Positions 42,332 to 51,521 are shown, counted from the first letter of the stretch. The stretch: DNA of 64,000 bases from JAJZIH01 sp021785265 (GCA_027338645.1 DAHWSH010000011.1:124001-188000), one strand, 5' to 3'. The notes: generated by a model from the letters alone, not told the origin. A program made the numbers and translations.

Positions 42332-43342
42332 TCAAAGTTCCGGGTGAATACGAACCACAATCCGTCCGAAATGCGAGGGATGTTCTTGGGACGCAAAGAA
42401 TGCCGGTAGTTCATCAAAAGCCAGTTGACGAGGAGCCATCCGTGCAAGTGCCCGAGGCCGCCAGTCTTGGGCCAAACGGGTCCAGAGCTCCCCCCGGGTG
42501 GCTGGTTCCACCTGGGTTGAGTTGATCCCGATCAAACGGACTCCGCGCAGGATAAAAGGGAAAACGGAGGTTTCGAGCCGTGTGGAAGCAGCCATGCCGA
42601 TGGCCGCAATCACTGCCCGGGGCTGTGCAGACCGGATCATCCAGGAGAGAACCTGTCCACCTAGATTGTCGACACCCGCTGCCCACTGCCCACGGAGCAG
42701 TGGACGTAGGCTCGGATCAAGCTCTCCAGAGTCGAGCACTTCCCGGGCACCGAGGTCCAGAAGCTCGCGTTGCCAGGCAGCTTGACGGGTTAGCGCCGTG
42801 ACCGCATATCCCTGACCGGCTAACAGATCCACCATAAAACATCCGACCCCACTATTTGCACCACTTACAACCACCGAACCGGATTCGGACCCGATCCCAC
42901 CCTCACGGATCGCCTGATAGGCCAAGGCTGCTGTGAATCCCGCAGTTCCGATCTGCATCGCCTCAAGCGGGGTCAACCCCGGATCCAGCCGGATGAGTTG
43001 TTCGGGATCGAGTCGCGCATATTCGGCGTATCCGCCGTCACGCATCTCGCCCAGCCCTCCTCCGACAGCAGCCACCTGACAGCCAACCGGGAAAGCAGGA
43101 TCTCCGGAATCAATGACTTCCCCAGCGAGATCGATCCCCCCGATCAACTGGCTCCGCCGCAGGATTTGTCCCCGTCCGGTCGCTGCCAGAAGATCTTTGT
43201 AGTTGATGCCCGAGTAGTGGACCCGGATCCCGATGGATCCCGGATCCAGTGTCTCCCACGAAATCCGTTCCCAATGGATCCCGATACCTCCTGCTTCCTG
43301 GCGGAAACGGAGTACGAGAAAAGGTTTTTGCGGGATACTCAT
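42332..43342 (-). CDS. acuI: Acrylyl-CoA reductase-like (AcuI/YhdH) quinone oxidoreductase
   Basis: A 336-residue medium-chain dehydrogenase/reductase of the YhdH/AcuI branch. Key parts are YSGINYKDLLAATGRGQI, GIDLAGEVIDSGD, GTAGFTAALA and VSGANSGVGCFMVDLLAGQGY. It lacks structural zinc cysteines. The family reduces acrylyl-CoA to propionyl-CoA with NADPH, which would feed the prp genes directly downstream. Its start overlaps the stop of the metallo-hydrolase gene by 4 bases. Other reductase substrates are possible. Confidence 0.8.
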   Translation of the reverse strand: MSIPQKPFLVLRFRQEAGGIGIHWERISWETLDPGSIGIRVHYSGINYKDLLAATGRGQILRRSQLIGGIDLAGEVIDSGDPAFPVGCQVAAVGGGLGEMRDGGYAEYARLDPEQLIRLDPGLTPLEAMQIGTAGFTAALAYQAIREGGIGSESGSVVVSGANSGVGCFMVDLLAGQGYAVTALTRQAAWQRELLDLGAREVLDSGELDPSLRPLLRGQWAAGVDNLGGQVLSWMIRSAQPRAVIAAIGMAASTRLETSVFPFILRGVRLIGINSTQVEPATRGELWTRLAQDWRPRALARMAPRQLAFDELPAFFASQEHPSHFGRIVVRIHPEL

Positions 43343-44295
43343 GCCAGCTGACGGGAGACCCAGTGATCCAGCCCCATGGCATTCAGGTGGATGTCGAATG
43401 GAAGCAGCTGCTCGTACACGGTAACCGCGTCGGCAACTCCATGTTCGCGCAGGCGGTTGACTGTATGCAGCCGGAGTGCACTGAAAATGGCTTCCAGCCG
43501 CCTAGGTGCATCACGGTATTCTTGAGCCGTCCTTTCATAAAAATCGATCTCGGTCCGCAGGGTTTGGGCCAGCGTCTCGAGGGATCGATCGACTTGGCTG
43601 TAATGCGCAAGGAATATCCTCTGGGGACTGACTGCCATAATACGTTTCAACGTAACACGCGCCTCGAACGGATCGAACTGCGTCGGCGTCGTGGTGGGGA
43701 AAACAAAAGAACCTGCTTTCGTCTCGAGTTCCCGATAGGCAATACCAAAACAGTCGCCTGCGAAAACCCCTTGGCTTCGCGGGTCGTAAAGGCAGAAATG
43801 GTGCCGAGCATGACCCTCGGTATGCCAGACCTCGAGATGCGAGTCGCCTAGAGTCATCCGTTCTCCATCTTTCACGCTCCGGATCCGTTCTTCCTGGATT
43901 GGAACAAGGTGCCCGAAGAGACGGTCGAATACCTCGGCTCCGTAAACCGCCCTTGTGGCAGCCTCCAGCCGTCTCGGGTCGACCATGTGCGGTACCCCGC
44001 GCGGATGCAGCACAGCATGGGCATTGGGGAGCATCCGCATTAATTCTCCGGCCCCACCTGCATGATCGAGATGAACATGGGTAATAAATAGGTAGCGAAC
44101 CTGGGAAGCATCCAGACCCAAATGATCCAATGCACCGAGCAGACGGGGAACCGCAGAGTTGGCGCCCACATCGACGAAAGCGGCTTCACCGTCCCGGACG
44201 ACCAAGTGGCTGGCCATCGCCCCTGGACGGAAATAGCCCGAGTCAATGGCATGGATGCCGGCCTCGTATGATTCAATCCCCAGCGGTTCCCTCAT
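43339..44295 (-). CDS. Metallo-beta-lactamase-fold hydrolase
   Basis: A 318-residue protein from ATG 44295, whose ATG overlaps the glutathione peroxidase stop. The metal-binding HVHLDHAGG motif is present, with HTEGHARHH and AGDCFG as the later ligands and LAHYSQVD near the C-terminal third. The pattern is of an MBL-fold hydrolase (glyoxalase II or beta-lactamase-like). The C-terminal 100 residues are helical and specific to a less common branch. A thioester-hydrolase role near acuI and prp is conceivable but unproven. Confidence 0.8.
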   Translation of the reverse strand: MREPLGIESYEAGIHAIDSGYFRPGAMASHLVVRDGEAAFVDVGANSAVPRLLGALDHLGLDASQVRYLFITHVHLDHAGGAGELMRMLPNAHAVLHPRGVPHMVDPRRLEAATRAVYGAEVFDRLFGHLVPIQEERIRSVKDGERMTLGDSHLEVWHTEGHARHHFCLYDPRSQGVFAGDCFGIAYRELETKAGSFVFPTTTPTQFDPFEARVTLKRIMAVSPQRIFLAHYSQVDRSLETLAQTLRTEIDFYERTAQEYRDAPRRLEAIFSALRLHTVNRLREHGVADAVTVYEQLLPFDIHLNAMGLDHWVSRQLA

Positions 44296-44801
44296 GGCTG
44301 CAGCCCATTCGGTGACGGGTCGGCGGGCGGTAGAGCATGTAGAACTTCCTCTTCGAGTGTGGCTGGCTCTACTTCCGATGGGAAGCGGGCAATCAACCGG
44401 CCTTGCGAGTTCACGAGAAATTTCTCGAAGTTCCATCGGATATCGCCCGGGAAACCTTGCTGTGAATCAACGAGCCAGGCAAACAGGGCATGACGGCTAA
44501 TCCCATTGACTTCCATCTTCCGGGTCAACGGGAAAGTGACGTGATAACGATCCCGGCAGAAGGCAAGGATTTCCGGTTCCGCTTCCGGTTCCTGACCACC
44601 GAACTGGTTGCAGGGTACACCGAGCAGGCTGAAGCCGCGATCGCGATGGCGGACATAAAGAGCTTCAAGACCATGGTATTGAGGTGTATAGCCACACCGG
44701 CTTGCCACATTGACCACGAGTACCGCGTGCCCACGGTAGTTCCCAAAGCGGATCGGCCTCCCCTCAATTCCCTCGATTTCAAAATCGTAAAAACGACTCA
44801 T
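44292..44801 (-). CDS. Glutathione peroxidase family protein (thioredoxin-dependent type likely)
   Basis: A 169-residue protein from ATG 44801, overlapping the mnmG stop. The peroxidatic Cys36 is in NVASRCGYTPQY; the catalytic Gln is in CNQFGGQEP (residues 64-72) and Trp123-Asn124 in IRWNFEKFLV completes the tetrad. Cys82 in FCRDRYHVTFP is a candidate resolving cysteine, as in thioredoxin-dependent bacterial GPx. It reduces peroxides. It is a Cys, not selenocysteine, enzyme. Confidence 0.9.
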   Translation of the reverse strand: MSRFYDFEIEGIEGRPIRFGNYRGHAVLVVNVASRCGYTPQYHGLEALYVRHRDRGFSLLGVPCNQFGGQEPEAEPEILAFCRDRYHVTFPLTRKMEVNGISRHALFAWLVDSQQGFPGDIRWNFEKFLVNSQGRLIARFPSEVEPATLEEEVLHALPPADPSPNGLQP

Positions 44802-46744
44802 GAAACTTTCTCCCCCGGCTCTGGGCACGGAGGGATCGGGGGTTCTCGATAAGACGGCACTTCGCTTCGGCGCAGATGTACCAATAGCAGGGCGAGAGCA
44901 GCTGGAGTCATGCCATCAATGGTAGAGGCTTGCTGCAGGGTTCTCGGGCGTGCGAGACGAAGTTTCATGGCCAACTCCCGGGACAGACCAGGGATGCGAT
45001 CGAATTCGAAATGGGGGGGGAATTGTCGTTCGCGCTCTCGTTCAAGACGTTGGCGCTCAAGCCGCTGTCGGTCAAGATAGCCCGCGTAACGCAGTTCAAT
45101 CTCGATCCCGAGTCCGATCCGCGGGTCGTCAAGTCCGGGTCCGAGACCAGGAAATGTCATGAGTCGTGCGTAATCGAGTTCCGGTCGCCGGAGGAGATCC
45201 AGTGCCGAAGTGGGTGCCTCGAGGTGTATTCCCAAACTGGATACCACTCGCTGAGTCTCCGGATCCTGGGGATTGACCATCCAGCGCTCCAGACGCTCCC
45301 GTTCGGCGGTTGCCTGTCGGGTTTTATCCTCAAACATCCGCCACTGTGTATCACTGACCAATCCAAGACTGCGCGCAAGCGGTGTCAGACGCTGGTCCGC
45401 ATTGTCCCCCCGCAGGAAGAGGCGGTACTCGGCGCGACTGGTGAACATCCGATAGGGTTCCCGGGTCCCCCGTACCGTCAGATCATCGATCATGACTCCG
45501 AGATAGCTGTACTCCCGTTGCGGGTACCAAAGGTCCCGACCGGCTGCGCGGAGCGCTGCATTGATTCCGGCCACAAGGCCTTGTGCCGCCGCTTCTTCGT
45601 AACCCGTCGTTCCATTGATTTGTCCGGCTAGAAACAGGTTGGTCAATTGACGGGTCTCGAGCGTGTGGTAAAGGTTCCGTGGATCGAAATAATCGTACTC
45701 AATGGCATACCCGGGCCGGGTCAGATGGGCCTGCTCAAGTCCAGGAATGGTCCGCACAAAAGCCTGTTGCACCTCAAATGGCAGGCTGGTCGAAATACCG
45801 TTCGGATAAAGTTCGGGCGTATCCAGTCCCTCGGGCTCAAGAAAGATCTGGTGGCGGGGCCGGTCAGCGAAACGGGTCACCTTGTCCTCGATCGACGGAC
45901 AGTAGCGGGGACCAATTCCCTCGATCGCTCCACTGAACATTGGTGATCGGCCGAGGTTCTCCCGAATAAGCTCGTGTGTCTCTTCGTTGGTATAAGTAAT
46001 GTGGCAAACCAACTGGCGCAGTGCACCAGGAGGAGCCGACGCGAAGGAAAAGTACGGTGGGGGCCATTCTCCTTCCTGCCGTTCGAGACGGGAAAAATCG
46101 ACCGTGCGACCATCGATCCTGGGCGGTGTTCCCGTCTTGAGCCGCCCGACCGGCAAGGAAAGTTCGCGAAGTCGCACGGCCAGACGGTTGGACGGAGCAT
46201 CGCCAGAACGTCCGCCGCTGGATTGTGACTCGCCGACATGGATGCGCCCACCTAAGAAGGTCCCGACAGTCAGGACGACCGCCGGTGCGAAGAAACAACA
46301 GTCAAACTCGGTTCGCACTCCCGTCACCCGATCCTGTTCGACAAGGAGGTCTGCGACCGGCTGCTGGGCGATGCGGAGCCCTGGGGTTGTCTCCAGCTTC
46401 TGACGAATAACCTGGCGGTAAAGCGTCCGGTCGCACTGAGCGCGGACGGCACGGACGGCATATCCTTTGCTGGCGTTGAGTGTCCGCCAATGGATACCGG
46501 CTTGATCTGCAGCCCACCCCATGAGACCACCCATGGCATCAATTTCACGGACAAGATGCCCCTTGCCGATTCCGCCCACCGCTGGGTTACAGCTCATTTG
46601 CCCTAAGGTTTCGATGTTCTGCGTCAGGAGAAGGGTCCGGGCACCCATTCGGGCCGCTGCATGGGCAGCCTCTGTTCCGGCATGCCCACCCCCTACGACA
46701 ATGACATCGTAGTGCGCTTCGGCACTCGCCTTGTATTGGTTCAT
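44798..46744 (-). CDS. mnmG: tRNA uridine-5-carboxymethylaminomethyl modification enzyme MnmG
   Basis: A 648-residue protein from ATG 46744, chosen for its GAGGTGGG ribosome-binding site; ATG 46768 would add eight residues. The FAD-binding VVGGGHAGTEAAHAAARMG, the CNPAVGGIGKGHL motif, GTFLGGRIHVGE and the C-terminal SREL/TPAALALLLVHL region are typical. With MnmE it modifies U34 of several tRNAs. It is the first gene of an overlapping series (GPx, MBL, acuI). Confidence 0.96.
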   Translation of the reverse strand: MNQYKASAEAHYDVIVVGGGHAGTEAAHAAARMGARTLLLTQNIETLGQMSCNPAVGGIGKGHLVREIDAMGGLMGWAADQAGIHWRTLNASKGYAVRAVRAQCDRTLYRQVIRQKLETTPGLRIAQQPVADLLVEQDRVTGVRTEFDCCFFAPAVVLTVGTFLGGRIHVGESQSSGGRSGDAPSNRLAVRLRELSLPVGRLKTGTPPRIDGRTVDFSRLERQEGEWPPPYFSFASAPPGALRQLVCHITYTNEETHELIRENLGRSPMFSGAIEGIGPRYCPSIEDKVTRFADRPRHQIFLEPEGLDTPELYPNGISTSLPFEVQQAFVRTIPGLEQAHLTRPGYAIEYDYFDPRNLYHTLETRQLTNLFLAGQINGTTGYEEAAAQGLVAGINAALRAAGRDLWYPQREYSYLGVMIDDLTVRGTREPYRMFTSRAEYRLFLRGDNADQRLTPLARSLGLVSDTQWRMFEDKTRQATAERERLERWMVNPQDPETQRVVSSLGIHLEAPTSALDLLRRPELDYARLMTFPGLGPGLDDPRIGLGIEIELRYAGYLDRQRLERQRLERERERQFPPHFEFDRIPGLSRELAMKLRLARPRTLQQASTIDGMTPAALALLLVHLRRSEVPSYREPPIPPCPEPGEKVS

Positions 46745-46834
46745 AAACCCACCTCTGGGTTCTATCATATCGTGTCACCCGATCTGGGATTTGGGGCAAT
46801 GGATCAAGAGGGCGACGTCAGCGCCCGGCAAGTT

Positions 46835-46840
46835 TATACT
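46835..46840 (+). promoter_or_regulatory. Candidate -10 for the LTxxQ protein gene
   Basis: TATACT at 46835-46840 lies 84 bases before ATG 46924 in the divergent mnmG gap. No good -35 was found, so this is tentative. Confidence 0.3.
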
Positions 46841-46923
46841 GACAGATAGAGAGGCCCAACTACCCGGATGACCTTTCACTCTTACACCATCCAATCCCGA
46901 CACTGTGCCCGGAGGAGGTATCC

Positions 46924-47424
46924 ATGTCCACTCGAACGAGATTGCTGACGCTTGGTCTCTCCATCGGGACCCTCCTTCTCCTAGGAATCTCCTGGAGTTC
47001 GGCTCGTCCCATACCCATGAACCCATCACACGCCCCGTCGAGGGCCCTGCCGTGGGTGCCGGTTCCTATGCTGATGCCCATTGTCTGGCACAGTGCGGTC
47101 GAACTCCGTCTGACTCCCTCCCAGGAAAGCAGCCTGTTGAAGTGGCGGAACGACCAGATGCACAAATGGGTCGCCTCGCGCCATCAGGTCATGCGAGACA
47201 ACCTGGCTCTGAGAAAAGCCCTGCTAGACGGAAAACCTGAAAACGCTTTGAATGCGCTCGTGGCCGCCGTTCACAAAGACCAGGCCCGGATGCTCGACAC
47301 CGGGATCGATCAGGTGGAATATCTGCACCGATTGCTCACTCCAAAGCAATGGAAACAGTTGATCGCGCTCTACCGGTTCCGGATGATGAAAGGGGGATGG
47401 GACCCGCAATTCATGCGGCGGTAA
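46924..47424 (+). CDS. Spy/CpxP-like LTxxQ periplasmic protein
   Basis: A 166-residue protein with an excellent GGAGGAGG ribosome-binding site. Residues 5-28 form a signal peptide (LLTLGLSIGTLLLLGISWSSA). The helical mature part has two LTxxQ motifs, LTPSQ (63-67) and LTPKQ (138-142), the mark of Spy/CpxP periplasmic chaperone or metal-sensing proteins. It stands alone on the plus strand between mnmE and mnmG. An envelope-stress role is inferred. Confidence 0.75.
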   Translation: MSTRTRLLTLGLSIGTLLLLGISWSSARPIPMNPSHAPSRALPWVPVPMLMPIVWHSAVELRLTPSQESSLLKWRNDQMHKWVASRHQVMRDNLALRKALLDGKPENALNALVAAVHKDQARMLDTGIDQVEYLHRLLTPKQWKQLIALYRFRMMKGGWDPQFMRR

Positions 47425-47517
47425 ACACCTGTAAAACCGCTTCCAGCGCCTATGATTGAAACAAACCCGCGATCCATAGCCATCGATCCATGCAGTGGGA
47501 GGTTTCCCGGCATCCGC

Positions 47518-48858
47518 TCACTTGCCGATACAGAAAGTTGAGAAGATTGCCCCCAGGAGGTCCTCGGTTGCCGGTGGATCGAGAATTTGCCCGAGCGCTA
47601 CCTGGGCCCGGCGAAGCCCTTCGGCCATGAGCTCGAAGGGCTCATTGTGTTCAAAAGCAACTCGCGCCCGGAGGATTTCCTGTCGGCACAGTGACAACGC
47701 ATCAAGGTGACGAGGGCGAGCGAGCAGGAGACCCGGTGAACCATCGGTTACCGAACGGACCTCATCCAGGATAGCGGATTGGAGTTCGGCCACCCCTTCG
47801 CCAGTTTCAGCAGACAGGGCAAAGGATCGGTCATCCTCGCGTCCCGGTTTCCGCCTACTCCTGTCGATCTGGTTGCAGATTCTCCAGATCCGATGGGATC
47901 CAGCCCACTCCCGCTGTCGGAGCTCGTCCTCCGGATGCCAACCCACGGTATCGTCGATCACGTAAAGCACAAGTTGGGCCCTTTCGATAGCATTCACGGC
48001 CCGGCGCATCCCTTCCTGTTCGATCGGATCCCGTGATTCCCGGAAACCGGCTGAATCAATGATATGCAGACGGACCCCTTCCCATAGGCAATCGGCCTCC
48101 AGGAGATCCCGCGTTGTCCCGGGCAAGGAAGTGACGATGGCCCTTGACTCGCCGATAAAACGGTTGAACAAAGTGGATTTTCCAGCATTAACCGGACCGG
48201 CCAGAACGAGGGACCAGCCCTGTCTCAGGTTCAGTCCTGCCTCCCCTCGTTTGATGAGTCGACCCAGATCTTCTTCCAGAGCTAGCAGCACACGAGCAGC
48301 AAAGGGCAACGGAGTCACCACCTCTTCCCCAAAATCAATCTGGGCCTCGGTCTGGACCCGAAGCGCCTGGATCCGCTCACCGAGCTGCCGGACCTCCTGT
48401 GAGAACCCTCCCGAAAGCGATTGGAGGGCGGCACGGGCGGCAGCCTGGCTTTCGGCATTGATGAGATCCGCGACGGCCTCAGCCTGTGCAAGGTCTATGC
48501 GACCATTCAGAAAAGCGCGTTCGGAAAACTCTCCTGGCCGGGCCAATCGAGCCCCTTGTTCGAGCAGCGCTTGAATCAGGGCTTCGATCGTAATCGGGCT
48601 GCCGTGACCTTGGAATTCGACCAGGTCTTCTCCTGTGTACGAGCAGGGCCGCACGAAACAGATAACCAGACCATAATCGATCTCTCGATTCTGGGCATCA
48701 CGGAAGGTTCGAACCCGGGCCATCCGGGGCGGGGGCAGTGAACCCGTAACCCGTTCGGCCAAGGGGAACGCACCCTCGCCGCTCAACCGCACGATGCCGA
48801 CAGCGCCCGTCCCCGGTGGTGTGGCTCCCGCAACAATAATGTCGCGCCCTGCGGTCAT
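47518..48858 (-). CDS. mnmE: tRNA modification GTPase MnmE
   Basis: A 446-residue protein with the N-terminal formyl-THF-binding domain (SGEGAFPLAERVTG, EFSERAFLNGRIDLAQAEAVADLI region) and a G domain with GPVNAGKSTLFN (P-loop), DSAGFRES (G3, with Ser for Thr) and later NQIDRS. It ends in FCIGK, the conserved C-terminal Cys motif. It partners MnmG in U34 modification. Located 7 bases after yidC. Confidence 0.97.
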   Translation of the reverse strand: MTAGRDIIVAGATPPGTGAVGIVRLSGEGAFPLAERVTGSLPPPRMARVRTFRDAQNREIDYGLVICFVRPCSYTGEDLVEFQGHGSPITIEALIQALLEQGARLARPGEFSERAFLNGRIDLAQAEAVADLINAESQAAARAALQSLSGGFSQEVRQLGERIQALRVQTEAQIDFGEEVVTPLPFAARVLLALEEDLGRLIKRGEAGLNLRQGWSLVLAGPVNAGKSTLFNRFIGESRAIVTSLPGTTRDLLEADCLWEGVRLHIIDSAGFRESRDPIEQEGMRRAVNAIERAQLVLYVIDDTVGWHPEDELRQREWAGSHRIWRICNQIDRSRRKPGREDDRSFALSAETGEGVAELQSAILDEVRSVTDGSPGLLLARPRHLDALSLCRQEILRARVAFEHNEPFELMAEGLRRAQVALGQILDPPATEDLLGAIFSTFCIGK

Positions 48859-48865
48859 TGATGGA

Positions 48866-50542
48866 TCAGCGGTGGGCTTTTGCCATCTCGCGCATCACAA
48901 CCCGGTTGATGTGCCACTGCTGTCCTATCCCGAACAGCCCGCTCACGACCCAGTAAAGATCGAGACCGCTGGGCATCACACTGGCCATGAGCGTCGTCAT
49001 AAGCGGCAGAACCACCGTGAGCATACGCCTCTGGTTCTTGTCCATCGTCGCTGCCTGTGGGCTGACACGCTGCTGCACCAGCATGATCAGACCATAGAGA
49101 ACCGGCAAAATATACAGCGGGTCCGGAGCTGACAGATCGCGGATCCAGAGCATGAATGGCGCATGCCGAAGCTCGACACTCACGAGCAAGACCCAATAAA
49201 GCGCGATATAGATCGGAAACTGGATCAACATCGGCAAGCAGCCTGAGACAGGATTTATTTTTTCTTTCTTGTAGATCTCGAGAACCGCCCGGTAGCTCTG
49301 CTCGCGGTCGTCCTTGAAGCGCTCCTGTGTGGCTTTGATCCGCGGCTGTACGGCCTGCATTCGGGCCATGGCGCGACCACCCTTGTGCTGGAGTGGGAAG
49401 AACAGCAGCTTGATCAACAAAACGAGCAGAATGATCGCCACTCCCCAGTTGCCGACCCATTGCTGGATCCATGACAAGATGAGATAAAGGGGTTGCGATA
49501 AAACAGCAAAAAAGCCGTAGTTCACCGTCTGGGCGAGTCCCGGGGCAACCGTCCCTAGATGCCGCTGCCGCTTGGGCCCGACATAGAGACCGACCTGTTC
49601 TCGAATCTGCTGACCCGGCAGGATGCGGCTACCGGGGCCAAGAGCACCCAACCAGTAGCGGGTCGTCGAAAGGGAACGGGCATAGTAGTGCCAAGGGGTT
49701 TTCGCCGGCGGGATCAGGGCAGCCAGAAAATAGCGGTTCGTATAGGCCAGCCAGCCACCCGCTCGAAGCATCGTGAATGATCCTTTCCGGATCCGTGAGG
49801 GGGAAAGCTCGTGGTAGGCTCTGCCGTTGTAGTACGTAGCCCCTCGGTAGATAAAGTTCTGCGGCAAAAGGTGTCCAAGCCAAGAAATATGGACGATGGG
49901 ATGAGCATGGTCCAAGCCCATGAGGGGAGCCCCCGACCAGGGTATCTTGGACAAGTTAGCTACTGTGCTTTCAACCCGGATGCGATAGCTCCGAGCATAA
50001 AAGATCCAGCGTTCCTCAATTCGGATTCCTTGCCGCTTCCAGACCAGAGGAACCGTGAGCGTTCGGGTCCCCGGTTTCAAATCGTAGTGTCGGTGGGCAC
50101 TTTTGAACTCTCCGGTCAGCCCTGGGGCGGGCGCACCGTGGAGTCCAACCCAAGTGACTACGCCGGTAAGACGCCTTTCCCCACGGTCATCAAACCAGGC
50201 CTTCGGTGGACTGTGCGCAGCAAGGGTCTTGGGATAATGAACCAGTTCAAGATGACGAAGCCGCCCGCCCGCAAGATCAAGACGGATTCGGTAAAAATCG
50301 GTCTGGATGCGGATGATCCCACCCGGGTGTCTCCGGGCGGCTACCGGCACCACAGGGGAAGCCGCGGTTATGGCCTTCGTTCCTGGAACAATCGAAGGAC
50401 TGTGGGAAGGCTGGCCCGTCGTCATCTGTGCGGTGGCAGGCAGCTTGGATGGAGGCTTAGAAAATTCAAGCTCCCAAGCGTTCCACATCAGGTAAACCAC
50501 GGCCGCAAGGCTCAGCCAAAGCAGGAGACGACGGTTATCCAC
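48866..50542 (-). CDS. yidC: Membrane protein insertase YidC
   Basis: A 558-residue protein from GTG 50542, giving MDNRRLLLWLSLAAVVYLMWNAWE, the standard YidC beginning; a longer frame to 50680 overlaps yidD out of frame and is rejected. The large periplasmic domain is followed by the conserved helices including PLYLILSWIQQWVGNWGVAIILL and PMLIQFPIYIALYWVLL, ending with KAHR. It inserts proteins into the inner membrane. Overlaps the yidD stop by 8 bases. Confidence 0.97.
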   Translation of the reverse strand: MDNRRLLLWLSLAAVVYLMWNAWELEFSKPPSKLPATAQMTTGQPSHSPSIVPGTKAITAASPVVPVAARRHPGGIIRIQTDFYRIRLDLAGGRLRHLELVHYPKTLAAHSPPKAWFDDRGERRLTGVVTWVGLHGAPAPGLTGEFKSAHRHYDLKPGTRTLTVPLVWKRQGIRIEERWIFYARSYRIRVESTVANLSKIPWSGAPLMGLDHAHPIVHISWLGHLLPQNFIYRGATYYNGRAYHELSPSRIRKGSFTMLRAGGWLAYTNRYFLAALIPPAKTPWHYYARSLSTTRYWLGALGPGSRILPGQQIREQVGLYVGPKRQRHLGTVAPGLAQTVNYGFFAVLSQPLYLILSWIQQWVGNWGVAIILLVLLIKLLFFPLQHKGGRAMARMQAVQPRIKATQERFKDDREQSYRAVLEIYKKEKINPVSGCLPMLIQFPIYIALYWVLLVSVELRHAPFMLWIRDLSAPDPLYILPVLYGLIMLVQQRVSPQAATMDKNQRRMLTVVLPLMTTLMASVMPSGLDLYWVVSGLFGIGQQWHINRVVMREMAKAHR

Positions 50543-50801
50543 GGTTGGGGATCCCCCCTGCCCGGCCAGACGGAACCGGGTCCTCGCCACCTTCCGACCA
50601 GGGATTGCACCGTGCGAGGCGCCATAGGATGAGGGGCAACCCCCGAAAGAAGCCGTGCTCCCGGAGTACTCCCTCGGCATAGGCAGAACAGGTGGGCTCG
50701 AAGCGACATTGTCCGCCCCAGATTGGGCTTCCCCAGCGCTGGTAAAAATGGATCAACGCAATCAGGACGGGAGAGAGCCCGCGGATTCTATTTTTCGCCA
50801 T
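50535..50801 (-). CDS. yidD: Membrane protein insertion efficiency factor YidD
   Basis: An 88-residue protein with the YidD signature RFEPTCSAYA, FYQRWGSPIWGG and LARCNPWSEGG. The start at ATG 50801 overlaps the rnpA 3' end by 40 bases, as is usual for this gene. It assists YidC in membrane insertion. The N-terminal MAKNRIRGL part is not strongly conserved. Confidence 0.93.
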   Translation of the reverse strand: MAKNRIRGLSPVLIALIHFYQRWGSPIWGGQCRFEPTCSAYAEGVLREHGFFRGLPLILWRLARCNPWSEGGEDPVPSGRAGGIPNRG

Positions 50802-51121
50802 AGTTTCTTGACATCCTCATAGAGTGCCTGCCGTTCTGCACTCCGACCACCAGACTTGGCTACGAGCACGACATCGAGTTGTCGCCGGTCCATCTCCCTG
50901 AGGAGCCGAAAAGTCTGCCGGGCTTGGCGCTTGATGAGGTTTCTACGAACCGCTCGCCCCGCAGATTTCCTGGAGATGGCAAGACCCAAACGAGAGCCTG
51001 AACCCGTTCCCGGTAAAACGAAAGCCACAAAATACTGGCTATGGACCTTCGCTCCGTTCTCGAAAACCCGTTCAAACTCCTCGGGCCGGGTCAGTCGATT
51101 CCCGTGATTCTTCAATCCCAA
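50762..51121 (-). CDS. rnpA: Ribonuclease P protein component
   Basis: A 119-residue basic protein with the RNase P signature SRLGLAISRKSAGRAVRRNL and RRNLIKRQARQTFR in sequence. The start is taken at TTG 51121; a TTG at 51115 is a near alternative. It works with the RNA component to process tRNA 5' ends. Located 18 bases after rpmH. Confidence 0.93.
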   Translation of the reverse strand: MGLKNHGNRLTRPEEFERVFENGAKVHSQYFVAFVLPGTGSGSRLGLAISRKSAGRAVRRNLIKRQARQTFRLLREMDRRQLDVVLVAKSGGRSAERQALYEDVKKLWRKIESAGSLPS

Positions 51122-51139
51122 GGAACTGGACCAGCCCTG

Positions 51140-51274
51140 TCAGGGAATCAGGCGATGTCGTCCTTTCCTGCGACGTGACTGCAGCACGGCACGACCCTGG
51201 CGGGTTGCCATCCGGGCACGAAAACCATGAGTCCGCTTGCGGTGAAGATTGCTCGGTTGAAAAGTGCGTTTCAT
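51140..51274 (-). CDS. rpmH: 50S ribosomal protein bL34
   Basis: A 44-residue very basic protein, MKRTFQPSNLHRKRTHGFRA onward to RRRKGRHRLIP, the canonical L34 sequence. It is divergent from dnaA across the conserved rpmH-dnaA gap. Confidence 0.95.
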   Translation of the reverse strand: MKRTFQPSNLHRKRTHGFRARMATRQGRAVLQSRRRKGRHRLIP

Positions 51275-51443
51275 GCTCCGGGCCCCATTAATCCCCATCG
51301 TTCGAACATCCAGAGACGCCCGAACACCAAATTGGAAAGGTAATCATTGTACGGATCTGCGCGCAGGAACTCAAGCCCTTCAGGGCATGCTCCACTCAAC
51401 CTAGCGGAACTCCAAGCATTCCTGGGAAAGGTTTTGGTCCAAG

Positions 51444-51472
51444 TTGGCAACCTTCTTTCCTGTTGCTAGACT
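51444..51472 (+). promoter_or_regulatory. Sigma-70 promoter of dnaA
   Basis: TTGGCA (51444-51449) and TAGACT (51467-51472) are 17 bases apart. They lie 50 bases before the dnaA start in the rpmH-dnaA gap. A DnaA-box-like CGATCCACA (7 of 9) follows at about 51492, suggesting autoregulation. Confidence 0.5.
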
Positions 51473-51521
51473 GGTCACATAGATCGCCATCGATCCACAA
51501 AACCCCTGAGCCCGATGCCGC

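Noticed and set aside
44292..44801. Selenocysteine-type glutathione peroxidase
   Set aside because: The active-site codon is TGC (Cys), and no in-frame TGA or SECIS-like element is present.
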